Notes: a model not told the origin generated them from the letters alone. 61,857 bases of DNA from Thalassotalea sp. (GCA_022448425.1 JAKVCY010000086.1:1-61857), one strand, 5' to 3'. Positions 44,992 through 58,119 are shown, counted from the stretch's first letter. Numbers and translations are program-made.

Positions 44992-46368
44992 TTAGAAGTA
45001 AATAACACCCACCTGAAATAGCTTCTCTACATCTGATATGTATTTCTTGTTTACTAAGAACAAAATTACGTGGTCTTCTTCCATTATCACGGTGTCAGAG
45101 TGAGCAATTAGGACCTCGTCGCCACGAACTATCGCACCAATAGTGGTACCCGGTGGTAGTTTTATATCGCGTATTTCTTTACCGACAACTTTTGAAGAGG
45201 TTTCATCACCTTTAGCGACGATTTCAATCGACTCTGCGGCACCGCCACGTAAGCTGTAAACATTATTAATTGTTCCTTTACGCACATGGGTTAATAGCGC
45301 TGAAATTGTTGCATGTTGCGGAGATATGGCGATATCAATGCTACTGCCATGAACGAGATCTACGTATGCATCACGTTGAATCAGTACCATAGTTTTACGA
45401 ACGCCGAGCTTCTTCGCTAACAATGAGGACATGATGTTGGCTTCGTCATCATTAGTAACCGCGATAAATACATCGAACTGGTCAATATGTTCTTCCATCA
45501 GTAGCTCTTGATCCGAAGAGTCACCAACAAATACTAAGGTGTTATCCAGTTCCTGCGTTAACTGATGAGCGCGAGTAGGAGAGCGCTCAATAAGTTTCAC
45601 CTGATGATTCTTTTCTAAGATCTTGGCAAGGCCTGCACCAATGTTACCGCCGCCCGCAATCATGATACGACCGTAAGCTGGTTCAAGCTTTTGCAGCTCA
45701 TTCATCACTGCACGAATATGTTTACTGGCCGCGATAAAGAAGACTTCATCATCGGCTTCAATAACGGTTGTGCCTAATGGTCGAATAGGGCGACCATTCC
45801 GGTAAATAGCAGCTACGCGCGTATCAACGTTTGGAATGTGCTCTTTAAGCGTAGAAAGCGCATGGCCAACAAGTAATCCACCATAATAAGCTTTTACAGC
45901 AACCAAACTCACTTTACCGCCAGCAAATTCGAGTACCTGCAGTGCGCCAGGGTAATCGATTAAGTGTGTGATATCGCGCGTTACTAATTGCTCTGGTGCA
46001 ATAACGTGGTCGACAGGTATGTGGTCTTTATTGAATAATTCATTCTTACGTCGAACAATTTGAGATGAACGAATACGTGCCACTTTCTTTGGCGTGCTAA
46101 ACAATGTATAGGATATTTGGCAGGCGATCATGTTGGTCGCGTCGTCATTCGTTACAGCAATGATCATATCTGCATCGTCAGCGCCAGCATTCGCCAGTAT
46201 ATCTGGATGACATCCTTCGCCAGCTACAACTTGTAGATCTAGTTTATCTTGTAACTCATGCAGCTTTTCGGCATCAACATCAACGATAGTGATTTCGTTG
46301 CGCTCACCTACAAGGTTCTCTGCTAGTGTGCCGCCTACTTGGCCAGCACCGATTATTATTATTTTCAT
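44992..46368 (-). CDS. trkA: Trk potassium transporter regulatory subunit TrkA
   Basis: TrkA is the cytoplasmic NAD(H)/ATP-binding ring that gates TrkH. The 458-residue protein has two tandem RCK units: [16 protein letters not shown] at residue 3 and [17 protein letters not shown] near 235, each followed by an RCK-C domain. It is the last gene of def-fmt-rsmB-trkA, 30 bases after rsmB. It meets its partner gene trkH tail to tail. Confidence 0.97.
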   Translation of the reverse strand: MKIIIIGAGQVGGTLAENLVGERNEITIVDVDAEKLHELQDKLDLQVVAGEGCHPDILANAGADDADMIIAVTNDDATNMIACQISYTLFSTPKKVARIRSSQIVRRKNELFNKDHIPVDHVIAPEQLVTRDITHLIDYPGALQVLEFAGGKVSLVAVKAYYGGLLVGHALSTLKEHIPNVDTRVAAIYRNGRPIRPLGTTVIEADDEVFFIAASKHIRAVMNELQKLEPAYGRIMIAGGGNIGAGLAKILEKNHQVKLIERSPTRAHQLTQELDNTLVFVGDSSDQELLMEEHIDQFDVFIAVTNDDEANIMSSLLAKKLGVRKTMVLIQRDAYVDLVHGSSIDIAISPQHATISALLTHVRKGTINNVYSLRGGAAESIEIVAKGDETSSKVVGKEIRDIKLPPGTTIGAIVRGDEVLIAHSDTVIMEEDHVILFLVNKKYISDVEKLFQVGVIYF

Positions 46369-46398
46369 TGCCTACACTATTTACGTCTAATTCAAGTC

Positions 46399-47712
46399 CT
46401 AGCTAAGCTTCTTTCTTAACTTAGCGTAGTAGAAACCATCCATATCTTGCTCGCCAGGCAAAATTTGCCAACCGATATTGCCTTGATATTCCGGCAAATC
46501 GATTAATTCTGCATCTTCTTGTTCAGCCAAAAACGCTTTGATTTGCTCGCTGTTTTCCGCTGGCAAAATACTGCAGGTAGCATAGAGCAAAGTACCACCG
46601 GGCTTAAGTAATGACCATGTTTTTTTCAGAATGTCTCGCTGCAATGAAACAAGGCTCTCGATATCGCTCGCTTTGCGCAGCCATTTGATATCAGGGTGTC
46701 TTCTGATAACACCTGTTGCAGAGCAAGGCGCATCAAGCAGGATGCGATCAAATTGGTCACCTTGCCACCAAATGCTTGGGTCGGCAGCATCTGCCGCAAC
46801 GAGCTCGGCAGACAAGCCAATACGTTCGAGGTTTTCTTGCACGCGTGCAAGGCGTTTGTCATCAATATCCAGTGCAGTCATGCTCTCGATATCCGGCGCT
46901 AACTCCAAAATATGACAGGTTTTACCACCTGGTGCTGCACAGCTATCCAATACCTTATCACCGCTTTGACAGTCTAATAAACGTGCGGCTTGTTGCGCTG
47001 CCGCATCTTGAACTGATGCTGCGCCTTCAGAGAAATCTGGTAGTTTATTGACGTCAGTCGCTTGCCCAAGTTTGAGTGCGCCTGACAGCGGATCTTCTGC
47101 AGCGATAGCAATTTCAGCATCGATTAGTGTTTTTTTATAGTCAGTAATGGTATTTTGGCTTTGGTTCACCCGTAACCACATCGGTGGTTTTTCTTGATTA
47201 GCTGCCAACACTCCTTGCCATTGCTCTGGGTAAGCAAGCTGAACTTTCTTAATAAACCAACTCGGATGGTTGTATTTGATTGCATCGCTAGGTAAGTGAT
47301 TACTTGCTTCTTCGCTTTCTTTCTGTTCTTTTTGCATGCGTTGGAAGCTACGCAAAATAGCATTCACCAAATTCTTAAAGTGTTTAGCTTTTAAAGAGGA
47401 AGTGGCCGCGACGGTTTCACTAACCGCTGCATGATCGGGAATACGCATGTATTTGAGTTGATAAATACCGACAAGCAACAAGAAGTGACAAGAACGTTGC
47501 TTACCTTTTAGCGGTTTATCCATGAGTTGCTGAACAGTGTACTCAAGCTCTGGTAGGTATCTCAAAACACCGTAGCAAATCTCTTGCAGTAACCCTTTAT
47601 CTTTTGCGGCTATGCGGCTGGAGTTATGCGGAATTTCTTCGGCTAAACTGCGACCTTTGTCGACAACAGAAAAACAAATTTGCGCAGCGATGGCGCGAAT
47701 ATTTACTGGCAT
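46399..47712 (-). CDS. rsmB: 16S rRNA (cytosine-967-C5)-methyltransferase
   Basis: RsmB methylates C967 of 16S rRNA. The 437-residue protein has an N-terminal NusB-like RNA-binding domain ([15 protein letters not shown]) and a C-terminal methyltransferase with SAM motif [14 protein letters not shown] and the two cysteines of m5C enzymes in [18 protein letters not shown] and [14 protein letters not shown]. The start overlaps the fmt end by ten bases, so translation is probably coupled. Confidence 0.96.
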   Translation of the reverse strand: MPVNIRAIAAQICFSVVDKGRSLAEEIPHNSSRIAAKDKGLLQEICYGVLRYLPELEYTVQQLMDKPLKGKQRSCHFLLLVGIYQLKYMRIPDHAAVSETVAATSSLKAKHFKNLVNAILRSFQRMQKEQKESEEASNHLPSDAIKYNHPSWFIKKVQLAYPEQWQGVLAANQEKPPMWLRVNQSQNTITDYKKTLIDAEIAIAAEDPLSGALKLGQATDVNKLPDFSEGAASVQDAAAQQAARLLDCQSGDKVLDSCAAPGGKTCHILELAPDIESMTALDIDDKRLARVQENLERIGLSAELVAADAADPSIWWQGDQFDRILLDAPCSATGVIRRHPDIKWLRKASDIESLVSLQRDILKKTWSLLKPGGTLLYATCSILPAENSEQIKAFLAEQEDAELIDLPEYQGNIGWQILPGEQDMDGFYYAKLRKKLS

Positions 47713-48680
47713 GATTTACCTGTGATCAGTTGTCCTGCTTTGAACCAATCAGCGCGACCGTTTAGCACATCTTGTACCGGTAGCGGTTTCTTTCCGGGCA
47801 ATTGCAGTACTCTGATATTAATTGCTTGCTCACCTGTGGCAACACAAATACCAGATTTATCTGCCGATAAAATTGTGCCAGCACTAGCATCCTTAGGGGA
47901 CTCAGTAATACTCACTTGATGAACCTTAAGGGTATGCACTTTATCTTTTTCGTCAGTAAAGGTAATTGTGCTACCTGGCCATGGGGTAAATGCGCGTAGT
48001 TTGAGGTCTATGACATTTGCAGGTAATTGCCAGTTAATTTCAGCATCTGCTTTGTCGAGTTTCTTTGCGTAGGTAGCCAACCCATCATCTTGAGGCTCGC
48101 GAGGATAATCACCACCGGCCATTAAAGCTAAGGTTTCGACAAGTGCTGTTGGACCTAATTCTGCAAGCTTTGCATATAGGCTGGCACTAGTGTCAGTTGT
48201 TTCAATTGCACAGCTCGCCTTTAGGATCATGTCTCCAGTATCAAGGCCTTCGTCCATTTGCATGATGGTAACGCCTGTTTCAGGATCGCCAGCTTCAAGT
48301 GAGCGTTGTATTGGTGCCGCGCCGCGCCATTTAGGTAGCAGTGAACCGTGAACATTAATACAGCCTAAACGCGGTGAATCTAGAATCACTTTAGGTAATA
48401 ACAATCCGTAGGCTACGACAACCATAACGTCTGCGTTGAGTGCTTTTAACGTCTCCTGATCTTCAACTTCTTTGAAGTTCTTTGGTTGGTAAACGGGGAT
48501 GTCATGGTCAATAGCTAAGTTCTTTGTGACACAAGCGGTAAGCTTTTTGCCGCGACCCGCAGGCTTGTCTGGTGGACAATAGGCTGCAATTACATTGTGC
48601 TCTGAATCAATAAGCGCTTGCAGGTGTTTAGCCGCAAAGTCGGGCGTACCTGCAAAAATAACATTTAATGGTTTGGTCAA
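47703..48680 (-). CDS. fmt: Methionyl-tRNA formyltransferase
   Basis: Fmt formylates initiator Met-tRNA. The 325-residue protein has [15 protein letters not shown], the catalytic [15 protein letters not shown] region and DTGDMI, plus a C-terminal tRNA-binding domain. It starts 20 bases after def and overlaps rsmB by ten bases. Confidence 0.97.
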   Translation of the reverse strand: MTKPLNVIFAGTPDFAAKHLQALIDSEHNVIAAYCPPDKPAGRGKKLTACVTKNLAIDHDIPVYQPKNFKEVEDQETLKALNADVMVVVAYGLLLPKVILDSPRLGCINVHGSLLPKWRGAAPIQRSLEAGDPETGVTIMQMDEGLDTGDMILKASCAIETTDTSASLYAKLAELGPTALVETLALMAGGDYPREPQDDGLATYAKKLDKADAEINWQLPANVIDLKLRAFTPWPGSTITFTDEKDKVHTLKVHQVSITESPKDASAGTILSADKSGICVATGEQAINIRVLQLPGKKPLPVQDVLNGRADWFKAGQLITGKSCQ

Positions 48681-48700
48681 GATGTCGTCCTGAGAGGTAT

Positions 48701-49213
48701 TTAAGCTTTTGCGGCCAGACGGGCTTCTTTTTCGAGTTTGGTTTGAATACGCTTTCGCTTCAATGGCGAAAGATAGTCAACAAACAGCACGCCTTTAAGG
48801 TGGTCGAGTTCGTGTTGAATACAAATACTCAGTAACTCGTCTGCATCGCGAGTAAATTCGTTGCCGTCACGATCAAGCGCTTTAACTGTAACTCGCTCAT
48901 GGCGATCTACTTTTGCGTAGCAGCCAGGCACTGACAAACAGCCTTCTTCGTTAATAAAGGTTTCATCACTCTTTTGAACGATTTCAGGATTGATTAATGT
49001 GATCGGGTCACTTTTATCTTCGGTAGTATCCATTACAACGATGCGTTGATGGATGTTAACTTGTGTAGCAGCTAAACCAACGCCATTTTCGGCATACATA
49101 GTTTCAAACATATCATCGACAATCTTGCGAATGTCATCGTTTACTTCTGTTACTTCTTCAGCTTTGGTTCGCAATCTTTCATCAGGAAAGCGTAAAACGG
49201 TTAAAACGGTCAT
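48701..49213 (-). CDS. def: Peptide deformylase
   Basis: Def removes the formyl group from nascent proteins. The 170-residue protein has all three family motifs: [18 protein letters not shown] with the metal-binding cysteine, and QHELDHLKG with both metal histidines. It heads the def-fmt-rsmB-trkA operon and is divergent from the LysM gene. Confidence 0.97.
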   Translation of the reverse strand: MTVLTVLRFPDERLRTKAEEVTEVNDDIRKIVDDMFETMYAENGVGLAATQVNIHQRIVVMDTTEDKSDPITLINPEIVQKSDETFINEEGCLSVPGCYAKVDRHERVTVKALDRDGNEFTRDADELLSICIQHELDHLKGVLFVDYLSPLKRKRIQTKLEKEARLAAKA

Positions 49214-49328
49214 AATTTTTACAAATAAATAGCGATAATTTATGTAGGATGTTATGTTTCAATTTTAGCCATTAAATAACATTAATAATAGTGGTTTGAA
49301 GTTTTTGTATTAAATGGACAAGAGTAGC

Positions 49329-50474
49329 ATGATAAAAAAAATTATACTCTCGGCATCATTCTTCACTTTACCTTGGCTTTCCTTTGCCGATGAATTGCAG
49401 ATAAATGAAGAAGCACCACAGACGTATATCGTCGAGGAAGGTGATACGTTATGGGACATTTCTTCAATTTTCCTCGAGCAGCCTTGGCTATGGCCACAAC
49501 TTTGGCGACTCAACCCTGAAATTAGTAACCCTCACTTAATCTATCCTGGTGACGTGTTAAGACTTGTTTATGATGAACAAGGTGAACCACAACTTATTGT
49601 TGAGCAAGAACCTGTTGTAACTGAAGTTGTTGAAGCCAAGCCTAGAGTTAAGCCGACCATTAAATTGTCGCCACAACTTCGCAAGCAAATGAAAAAAGAG
49701 CCAATTCAAACGTTGCCGCTCAATGTCATTGCTCCTTACATGCAATATGACCACTTATTAACGCAAGCAGAAATTGACGAATTACCTCATGTTTTAGGAA
49801 ACGACGACGGTCAAAAGTCCGGTATAGACAATCATAAACTTTACGTGAATGACGATCTTGAAGTAGGTAAGTCTTACGCTATTTATCATGTTGGCGCTGA
49901 AATTATCGATCCTGAGACTGAACTTCCTTTGGGCTTCGACGTTAAGTTAACGGGAACCGCGCAAGCAATTCGGGCTGGTGATATGGCGAACCGTCGTCCA
50001 TCAACATTACTCGTTAATTCTGCAAATCGCGAAATACGCTCAGGTAATGTAGTTATGCCAATTAATGAAGGGCAGTTATTACCTTCGTTCTTCACGATGC
50101 AAACAGCTGATGAATCAATCAGAGGTATTATTGTTAAGTCGTCTAGTGATGGCCGTGAATTTGGTAAGTTAGAAGTCATCATGATTAACCGCGGCAGCGA
50201 TGATATGGTGAAAGTAGGTGATATCTTGTCGATTAAGCGACAAAGCCCTGCTATTGTTGAAACGCGAAATGGTCCTGAATACAAGAAAACTGCATCTCGT
50301 TGGACAAGAATGTCGACTAGCGATGAGGCTGAGTACAACATGCCAGAAGAATCTCTTGGTCATGTCATGGTATTCAAAGTTTATGAAAACGCATCAATGG
50401 CACTGATTATGCGGACGTCCAAGCCGATTCGATTACAAGATGTTGTTGTTTCACCAGCACAAGAAGAGATGTAA
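49329..50474 (+). CDS. LysM-domain exported protein
   Basis: An exported protein with one N-terminal LysM peptidoglycan-binding domain (TYIVEEGDTLWDISSIFL through NPHLIYPGDVLRL, about residues 33-80) and a long C-terminal beta-rich region of unknown function. The signal peptide is IKKIILSASFFTLPWLSFA-DE. I use the ATG at 49329 (381 residues) because it puts the basic start directly before the hydrophobic core; an ATG at 49314 would add five residues. Genes of this type usually sit next to dprA in gamma-proteobacteria; the cell-wall role is inferred from LysM only. Confidence 0.85.
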   Translation: MIKKIILSASFFTLPWLSFADELQINEEAPQTYIVEEGDTLWDISSIFLEQPWLWPQLWRLNPEISNPHLIYPGDVLRLVYDEQGEPQLIVEQEPVVTEVVEAKPRVKPTIKLSPQLRKQMKKEPIQTLPLNVIAPYMQYDHLLTQAEIDELPHVLGNDDGQKSGIDNHKLYVNDDLEVGKSYAIYHVGAEIIDPETELPLGFDVKLTGTAQAIRAGDMANRRPSTLLVNSANREIRSGNVVMPINEGQLLPSFFTMQTADESIRGIIVKSSSDGREFGKLEVIMINRGSDDMVKVGDILSIKRQSPAIVETRNGPEYKKTASRWTRMSTSDEAEYNMPEESLGHVMVFKVYENASMALIMRTSKPIRLQDVVVSPAQEEM

Positions 50475-50505
50475 AACGCGTTTTAAATCCTAATAAATTG
50501 AAAAT

Positions 50506-50546
50506 AAAGGCATATCTACTATAACTAGTGATATGCCTTTTTTATT
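50506..50546 (+). terminator. Terminator after the LysM gene
   Basis: AAAGGCATATC (50506-50516) pairs perfectly with GATATGCCTTT (50530-50540), followed by a T run. Confidence 0.9.
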
Positions 50547-50611
50547 TCTGCTGAGAATTTTGTCTCAATCAGTTTAGGCATCAGTTACATCATCACTTAA
50601 GGAGAAGTGAG

Positions 50612-51724
50612 TTGGATACAAAGGATGCCGCGTTATGGCTGGCGCTTAAACTCGTACCTAGGTTGAGTATTCATAAAAAGTTATCTCTAGTAGAAGCTTA
50701 TGGACTTGAAGATCTATTTACACTGGATCGGCAAACACTTTTATCTATGGGGCTAACCGAAAAACAGGCGGACGCAATTACGGGACCTGATAATGCGTTA
50801 ATAGACCGAGTGATTGCGCAAACGCAAGCGGCTCACAGCATCCTAATAACTTACGGGAGTTCTTCGTATCCGAATCAACTCAAAGAAATCTACGACCCAC
50901 CGTTAGTGCTATGGGTTAAGGGGGATGCAGAGTTACTTGCAAGTCAGCAAATTGCATTAGTAGGCAGTAGGGCGGCAACCCCTAATGGTGCTGCGATGGC
51001 TAAGCAACTGGCATCGGAGCTGTCCAGTGAATTAACAATCACCAGTGGTTTAGCAATCGGTGTCGACGGGGCAAGTCACCAAGGTGCGCTAGAGGCAAAC
51101 GGATTTACTATTGCTGTTGTTGGTACTGGTATCAACCGAATGTATCCTGCTCGACATAAAAAACTGGCGCAGCAAATTATTGAGTCTAACGGTGCCATTG
51201 TTAGCGAGTTTTTACCTGATACGCCAGCTAAACCTGGTCATTTTCCGAGGCGGAATCGTATTATTAGTGGCTTGAGTTTGGCCACTGTGATTGTCGAAGC
51301 AGAGGTTAAAAGCGGTTCACTGATAACAGCGAAGTTTGCACTTGAGCATAACCGTGACGTTTTTGCGGTGCCAGGCTCTCCATTTAACCCAATGGCAAAA
51401 GGAGGGAACTTTTTGATTAAACAGGGGGCTAAATTAATTGAAACAGCCGCCGACATAATGGAAGAGTTAGGTATTTCGACCTCTTCGAGTTTCGGTAATA
51501 GCCTAGGTCGTCAGGCAACAGATAATTCTGTAAAAATTCATGATAAGGGCTTGTTAAACGATTCATTGTTAGCTAGTGTGGACTATGAAATCACTCCCGT
51601 AGATATAGTGGTTTCCCGGTGTAAACTTCCCACAGATGAAGTGTTAACCCGGCTAACAATGTTAGAGCTTAGAGGTCTGGTATCTGCGGTGCCTGGAGGC
51701 TATCTTAGATTGCATAGGGGGTAA
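50612..51724 (+). CDS. dprA: DNA-processing protein DprA (Smf)
   Basis: DprA binds incoming single-stranded DNA during transformation and loads RecA. The 370-residue protein has the Rossmann-like DprA core with [34 protein letters not shown] and [12 protein letters not shown], preceded by a SAM-like helical region and followed by a winged-helix C-terminal domain. The start is a TTG at 50612, supported by AAGGAG seven bases upstream. It suggests competence potential, though no other competence gene is in the window. Confidence 0.95.
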   Translation: MDTKDAALWLALKLVPRLSIHKKLSLVEAYGLEDLFTLDRQTLLSMGLTEKQADAITGPDNALIDRVIAQTQAAHSILITYGSSSYPNQLKEIYDPPLVLWVKGDAELLASQQIALVGSRAATPNGAAMAKQLASELSSELTITSGLAIGVDGASHQGALEANGFTIAVVGTGINRMYPARHKKLAQQIIESNGAIVSEFLPDTPAKPGHFPRRNRIISGLSLATVIVEAEVKSGSLITAKFALEHNRDVFAVPGSPFNPMAKGGNFLIKQGAKLIETAADIMEELGISTSSSFGNSLGRQATDNSVKIHDKGLLNDSLLASVDYEITPVDIVVSRCKLPTDEVLTRLTMLELRGLVSAVPGGYLRLHRG

Positions 51725-51726
51725 TT

Positions 51727-52203
51727 ATGTTTGATATTCTTATGTACCTGTTTGAGAACTATATTCACTCTGAAGCAGAAATTATGGTGGACCATGATGA
51801 GCTGACGGACGAGTTAAAGCGCGCAGGCTTCCACCAAGACGAAATATACAAAGCGTTGTCTTGGCTAGAAAAGTTAGCTGACTTACAAAACAATGATGAG
51901 CACCCTTATTTAACCCGTTTAAACGGTAACTCAACACGTGTTTACACCGCCGATGAAATGCGCCGTTTAGACACTGATTGCCGTGGCTTTTTAATGTTCC
52001 TAGAGCAAGTGAATCTGCTTGATGTGACAACACGTGAAATGGTGATTGATCGTGTCATGGAGCTCGATACTAAAGATTTCTATCTAGATGACCTCAAGTG
52101 GGTGGTGCTGATGGTGCTGTTTAATGTACCTGGGAAAGAAAGTGCTTACTCCCAAATGGAAGACTTAATTTTTGACGAACAACCTGAAGGGCCGCTGCAT
52201 TAG
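51727..52203 (+). CDS. smg: Smg family protein (DUF494)
   Basis: A 158-residue Smg protein, starting [16 protein letters not shown]. Its molecular function is unsettled. It follows dprA by two bases, the usual linkage. The stop codon lies in a hairpin (GCCGCT 52191-52196, AGCGGC 52202-52207) followed by a T-rich run, which probably ends the transcript. Confidence 0.93.
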   Translation: MFDILMYLFENYIHSEAEIMVDHDELTDELKRAGFHQDEIYKALSWLEKLADLQNNDEHPYLTRLNGNSTRVYTADEMRRLDTDCRGFLMFLEQVNLLDVTTREMVIDRVMELDTKDFYLDDLKWVVLMVLFNVPGKESAYSQMEDLIFDEQPEGPLH

Positions 52204-52219
52204 CGGCTCTTCTCTTTTT
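52191..52219 (+). terminator. Terminator overlapping the smg stop codon
   Basis: GCCGCT and AGCGGC pair around a five-base loop; CTTCTCTTTTT follows. The stem contains the final smg codons. Confidence 0.7.
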
Positions 52220-52303
52220 AGGGTTGTTTTAGCATGCCAACTTGTATGGCATAATAGCAGCTAATTGTTTTTCGAAATTCATTCTATCTAACTCAATCTA
52301 CTT

Positions 52304-52876
52304 ATGTCGCAATCAGATGACCAACTATTCTCTCAACATGAGCATGCCTTAGAGCAAGCGTATGGCGTATGTCCAGAGTGTGGTAGTGAATTACTGATTA
52401 AGCGTGGTAAGTCGGGCGCATTTATAGGCTGCGCCAACTATCCAACCTGTCAATACACAAGGCCTGTGCACGAACAAACTAAAGTTGAAGATCGTGTATT
52501 ACCTGGTTCTGAATGTCCTGAATGCGGACATGAACTCGCTGTTAAGCAAGGTCGTTACGGAATGTTTATCGGTTGTACAAACTTCCCTGCCTGTCATCAT
52601 ATCGAACATGAGGGTGGTGACGAAGCTGATACTAGTGATGAGGTAACGTGCCCAAGTTGCAAAAAAGGTCACCTAACAAAGAAGACCACGCGCTATGGAA
52701 AAGCCTTTTACCCTTGCGACACTTACCCTAAGTGTAAGTTTGCGGTGAATCACGAACCGGTTAAGGGGAGTTGTGAAAAATGTGGTTTTGAGCTGTTGTT
52801 GAAACGCCAAATGGCCAGTGGTGAAAAACTGCAGTGTGCTGATAGAAAGTGTGGTCACTTTCAATCAGCACAATAA
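52304..52876 (+). CDS. yrdD: Topoisomerase-type zinc-finger protein (YrdD-like)
   Basis: A 190-residue protein made of four C4 zinc-ribbon units like those at the C-terminus of topoisomerase I: CPECGSELLIKRG...C..C near residue 18, CPECGHELAVKQG near 71, CPSCKKGHLTKK near 115, and CEKCGFELLLKR near 154. It lacks any topoisomerase catalytic domain. It may bind single-stranded nucleic acid, but the role is unknown. In E. coli yrdD lies upstream of tsaC-aroE-yrdB; here purE-purK, an acyl-CoA synthetase, hemF and others are in between. Confidence 0.88.
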   Translation: MSQSDDQLFSQHEHALEQAYGVCPECGSELLIKRGKSGAFIGCANYPTCQYTRPVHEQTKVEDRVLPGSECPECGHELAVKQGRYGMFIGCTNFPACHHIEHEGGDEADTSDEVTCPSCKKGHLTKKTTRYGKAFYPCDTYPKCKFAVNHEPVKGSCEKCGFELLLKRQMASGEKLQCADRKCGHFQSAQ

Positions 52877-52909
52877 GTTAGGCGTTTAATTTAGGCTTCG
52901 CCTTCAGGT

Positions 52910-54061
52910 CTATAGTTTACCTATTAAGCCTTTGGCATATGCTTGAATATCTGCAAATGCTGTCGAAGGTAACATTTCTGCGACTTCCGATAGCCTTTCA
53001 GCCAATTCTGTATTGCTTGATGCAGAAACATTGATATGTCCCATTTTGCGACCCGGACGTTTACCTTTTCCATACCAATGCAAGCTAACACTCGGCACAG
53101 ATAAAATAGCATTAGGCACTGTATCTTCACCTAAAATGTTAATCATGGCCGTTGGTCTCACAAGATTGCCGCTCCCTAATGGCAAGCCAGCTACAGCACG
53201 GATATGATTTTCAAATTGGCAAGTGTCTGCACCTTGTTGTGTCCAGTGCCCCGAATTATGAACGCGCGGCGCAATTTCATTAACAAGCAGTTGATCGCCT
53301 ACTTGGAAGAACTCAATCGCAAGTACACCAACATAATTGAGTGCGTTTGCAACGTTATCGAACATAGCCTGCGCCTGCTGCTGCAGTGCTTCATTGTTTT
53401 CAATGGCAACAGTAACTGTTAATACGCCGTTGGTATGGTGATTCTCGACAAGAGGGTAAACTTTCGTATTGCCTTGTGTGTCTCTCATACCAACAAGTGA
53501 CACTTCGCGATCGAATGGTACCATTTGCTCTGCTACTACGGCGTGTTTTACACCTTGCTCCCCACCAGCGAAAAATCCTTCGATATCAGTCCAAATATCG
53601 TCGGCTTGTTCAAGTGACTTCAAACGCCATTGTCCCTTACCGTCGTAACCTGCAAGTGCGCTCTTCAAAATTAATGGTAATGAGAGAGTTGCTAGTGCTT
53701 GGTCAAAATCAGCTTTCGATTCAATGATTTGGTGTTTGGCATTAGCAACTTGTTGCTGCTCGAGTAATTGCTTTTCTAAGCGCCTGTCACCACCAGTTTT
53801 GATGGCTTGGCTATTCGGCTGTAATTTGCCAGAAGCTTCACAAATCGCCAATACGTCATGTGCAATGTGCTCAAACTCTGCGGTAATATTATCAGCTAAC
53901 TCAATGCCGGCGTTCAGGTCGCCAAATGACTGGGTCAAGTTTAGTGGATCGACAACCTGCTCGCTGCCAACATCATAAGCAAGCACGTTAATGTTTAATG
54001 GTTTAGCTGCTAAAGCCATCATTCTTGCCAGTTGACCTGCACCTAAAATTAATACATTCAT
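52910..54061 (-). CDS. purK: N5-carboxyaminoimidazole ribonucleotide synthase
   Basis: PurK uses ATP and bicarbonate to carboxylate AIR in purine synthesis; PurE then moves the carboxyl group. The 383-residue ATP-grasp protein starts with LGAGQLARMMALAA and shows LKSALAGYDGKGQW and NEIAPRVHNSGHWTQQG. It begins eight bases after purE. Confidence 0.97.
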   Translation of the reverse strand: MNVLILGAGQLARMMALAAKPLNINVLAYDVGSEQVVDPLNLTQSFGDLNAGIELADNITAEFEHIAHDVLAICEASGKLQPNSQAIKTGGDRRLEKQLLEQQQVANAKHQIIESKADFDQALATLSLPLILKSALAGYDGKGQWRLKSLEQADDIWTDIEGFFAGGEQGVKHAVVAEQMVPFDREVSLVGMRDTQGNTKVYPLVENHHTNGVLTVTVAIENNEALQQQAQAMFDNVANALNYVGVLAIEFFQVGDQLLVNEIAPRVHNSGHWTQQGADTCQFENHIRAVAGLPLGSGNLVRPTAMINILGEDTVPNAILSVPSVSLHWYGKGKRPGRKMGHINVSASSNTELAERLSEVAEMLPSTAFADIQAYAKGLIGKL

Positions 54062-54069
54062 TGCGATAC

Positions 54070-54552
54070 CTATTCAGCTGGATTTGGGTTGCTTAAAATA
54101 GTCTCTGTTTGCTCAGTGCGGAATTTTTCAACCGCTGCCATCACTGTCTCATCGTGTGTGCCGATAATCTGAGCAGCAAGCAAACCTGAGTTAGCTGCAC
54201 CAGCGTTACCAATTGCTAATGTACCAACGGCTATACCTTTTGGCATTTGAACAATTGATAGTAAAGAGTCTTGGCCACTTAACGCTTTTGATTGAACAGG
54301 TACGCCTAGCACCGGTAAGCTAGTGTATGCTGCTGTCATGCCCGGTAGGTGAGCTGCACCACCAGCACCAGCGATAATGACTTTGATACCTCTGTCTTTA
54401 GCGCTTTCGGCATATTCTGCTAGCAAGTGAGGTGTACGGTGCGCAGAAACGACTTTGGTTTCGTACGGAACACCGAATAAATCTAACATCTCTGCTGCGT
54501 GTTTCATTGTTGGCCAATCTGATTTTGACCCCATGATAATACCGACTTTCAT
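54070..54552 (-). CDS. purE: N5-carboxyaminoimidazole ribonucleotide mutase
   Basis: PurE converts N5-CAIR to CAIR. The 160-residue protein has [22 protein letters not shown] and [13 protein letters not shown], all family hallmarks. It heads purE-purK. The 227-bp gap to the divergent acyl-CoA synthetase shows no purine operator that I can identify. Confidence 0.97.
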   Translation of the reverse strand: MKVGIIMGSKSDWPTMKHAAEMLDLFGVPYETKVVSAHRTPHLLAEYAESAKDRGIKVIIAGAGGAAHLPGMTAAYTSLPVLGVPVQSKALSGQDSLLSIVQMPKGIAVGTLAIGNAGAANSGLLAAQIIGTHDETVMAAVEKFRTEQTETILSNPNPAE

Positions 54553-54779
54553 TTTAGAAGCGCCCTTAATGTAAAACTAAAAGAGTAAAGGTTATGCAAC
54601 CCATTAGATGGTCGCGCATTATACCTGTGTTTATCTGTATACGGAATCATCGCTACACAAATTATAGCCCCTAAAATACTGACCAAATGGACAAATTCTC
54701 TATTAGACTAAAGGATGATTTTAATAAATTTTCAACTTGATAAGCTGGCTGCAAAATCGACAAGATTGTAGAGGGCATC

Positions 54780-56408
54780 ATGAATATTTATCAACACGGC
54801 TTAGATCAATGCCAAGCGAATAGTGTTCCGCTAACACCTATTAATTTTCTTAGTCGCACAGCGTCTGTTTTTCCCGGTCGTACCGCAATAATCCACGGTA
54901 GTCGCCATATCAGCTATCGTACATTCCAAGTAGAGGTAAATCGTTTTGCCAGTGCACTTGTAAAACGCGGAGTCAAAACAGGTGATACAGTAGCGATAAT
55001 TGCCGCTAATATTCCTGCATTTATTGAGGCACATTTTGCTGTGCCTATGACAGGCGCAGTGCTCAACTCTCTAAATACTCGATTAGATGCACAAGCACTA
55101 GCCTATATTCTTGACCACGGTGAATGTGATGTATTACTTGTTGATACCGCTTTTTCCGATGTAATGCGAAAAGCACTGGCACTTTCGTCTCGTCAGCCAT
55201 TGGTTATTGATATTGTTGACCCAGAATGCACAGAGTCGAGTGCGAAAATTGGTGAGCTAGATTTTGAGACCTTGCTAAAAGAAGGTCATGATGTTTTTGA
55301 AGATAATTTCATTACTGATGAGTGGCAGGCGATGGCACTTAACTATACCTCCGGTACTACAGGTAATCCGAAAGGCGTTGTTTACTCGCATCGAGGTGCT
55401 TACTTAAATGCGTTAGGTCATACGCTTATATGGCCGATGCCAGAGCCACCTGTTTATTTGTGGACACTTCCTATGTTCCACTGTAATGGTTGGTGCTTCC
55501 CTTGGACTATCGTTGCTGTCGGCGGTACGCAAGTGTGTTTGCGCCAAGTCGAGGTCGGCGCAATTACGACTGCCATGAAAGAGCATCATGTGACTCATTT
55601 TTGTGGTGCACCTATTGTGCTGAATATGATCATGAATGCTGATCAAAAATATCTGACGGGCGTACCAAGAAATATCAAAGTAATGACCGCAGGTGCGCCA
55701 CCTCCCGCTGCTGTGATCAAAGGCATGGAAAGCCTTGGTTTCGATATCACGCAAACCTATGGGTTAACCGAAGTTTATGGTCCTTGTGTTGTAAGCGAGT
55801 GGAAGTCTGAATGGGATGATAGAGATAGTGATAAACGAGCTGCGCTAAAAGCAAGGCAGGGCGTTCGTTACCCAACAGAAGAAGCGGTTGACGTGCTTGA
55901 CCCGGAAACAATGGAGCCAGTGCCAGCAGATGCTGAAACTATTGGTGAAATCATGTTCCGCGGTAACACTACGATGAAAGGCTATCTGAAAAATGAGACT
56001 GCAACGGAAAATGCATTTGCTGATGGTTGGTTCCATTCTGGTGACCTAGCGGTAAAACACCCGGATGGCTTTATTGAAATTCGCGATCGCTCTAAGGACA
56101 TTATTATCTCGGGCGGTGAAAACATTTCATCAGTAGAAGTGGAAGGTATCCTATATCAACACCCAGCTATTTTAGAAGCTGCCGTTGTTGCCCGTCCTGA
56201 TGAAAAGTGGGGCGAAACGCCATGTGCTTTTGTCACTGTTAAGGATGGCTTTGTATTAAGTGAAGATGAAGTGATTGAGTTTTGTCGTGAACACATGGCG
56301 AGATTTAAGGCACCGAAAAGTATCGTGTTCAGTGATTTGCCCAAAACCTCAACCGGAAAAATTCAAAAATTTGTGTTACGAGAAAAAGTTCGCTCGCTCT
56401 TTGGTTAG
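54780..56408 (+). CDS. AMP-forming acyl-CoA synthetase
   Basis: A 542-residue adenylate-forming enzyme that activates a carboxylic acid, probably a fatty acid, to its CoA thioester. Motifs: YTSGTTGNPKGVVYSH (ATP/AMP binding, near 193), QTYGLTEVYGP, GWFHSGDLAVKHPDG, RDRSKDIIISGGENISS and the catalytic lysine in KTSTGKIQKFVL. The chain-length specificity cannot be read from sequence; it is close to medium/long-chain AMP-binding ligases often annotated as acyl-CoA synthetases. It stands alone, divergent from purE. Confidence 0.9.
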   Translation: MNIYQHGLDQCQANSVPLTPINFLSRTASVFPGRTAIIHGSRHISYRTFQVEVNRFASALVKRGVKTGDTVAIIAANIPAFIEAHFAVPMTGAVLNSLNTRLDAQALAYILDHGECDVLLVDTAFSDVMRKALALSSRQPLVIDIVDPECTESSAKIGELDFETLLKEGHDVFEDNFITDEWQAMALNYTSGTTGNPKGVVYSHRGAYLNALGHTLIWPMPEPPVYLWTLPMFHCNGWCFPWTIVAVGGTQVCLRQVEVGAITTAMKEHHVTHFCGAPIVLNMIMNADQKYLTGVPRNIKVMTAGAPPPAAVIKGMESLGFDITQTYGLTEVYGPCVVSEWKSEWDDRDSDKRAALKARQGVRYPTEEAVDVLDPETMEPVPADAETIGEIMFRGNTTMKGYLKNETATENAFADGWFHSGDLAVKHPDGFIEIRDRSKDIIISGGENISSVEVEGILYQHPAILEAAVVARPDEKWGETPCAFVTVKDGFVLSEDEVIEFCREHMARFKAPKSIVFSDLPKTSTGKIQKFVLREKVRSLFG

Positions 56409-56523
56409 CTTTATCTGGCTATCAGGCCCGTGAATTCTCAAAGACAACCCGCTACATTGTTCGCTATACTATGCTCTTTATTTTTAGTAGGGGCTCTTGG
56501 ATAAATAAGAGCCATAGTGTTTC

Positions 56524-57983
<1,460 letters not shown>

Positions 57984-58017
57984 GTAACGTAGCGTTAGTA
58001 AGCCCTCAAATTAGTTG

Positions 58018-58050
58018 TTACCCTGCGTCTAGATCAATATCGCAGGGTAA
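58018..58050. terminator. Inverted repeat after hemF
   Basis: TTACCCTGCG (58018-58027) and CGCAGGGTAA (58041-58050) pair perfectly, but the plus strand is followed by A rather than T. It may be a weak or Rho-assisted terminator. Confidence 0.4.
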
Positions 58051-58119
58051 AAAATCACACTCTCTTTGTTTGTCACTTTATTTCACTCTCACTAGTTCCA
58101 TTAAGTTGATGTACTTTTC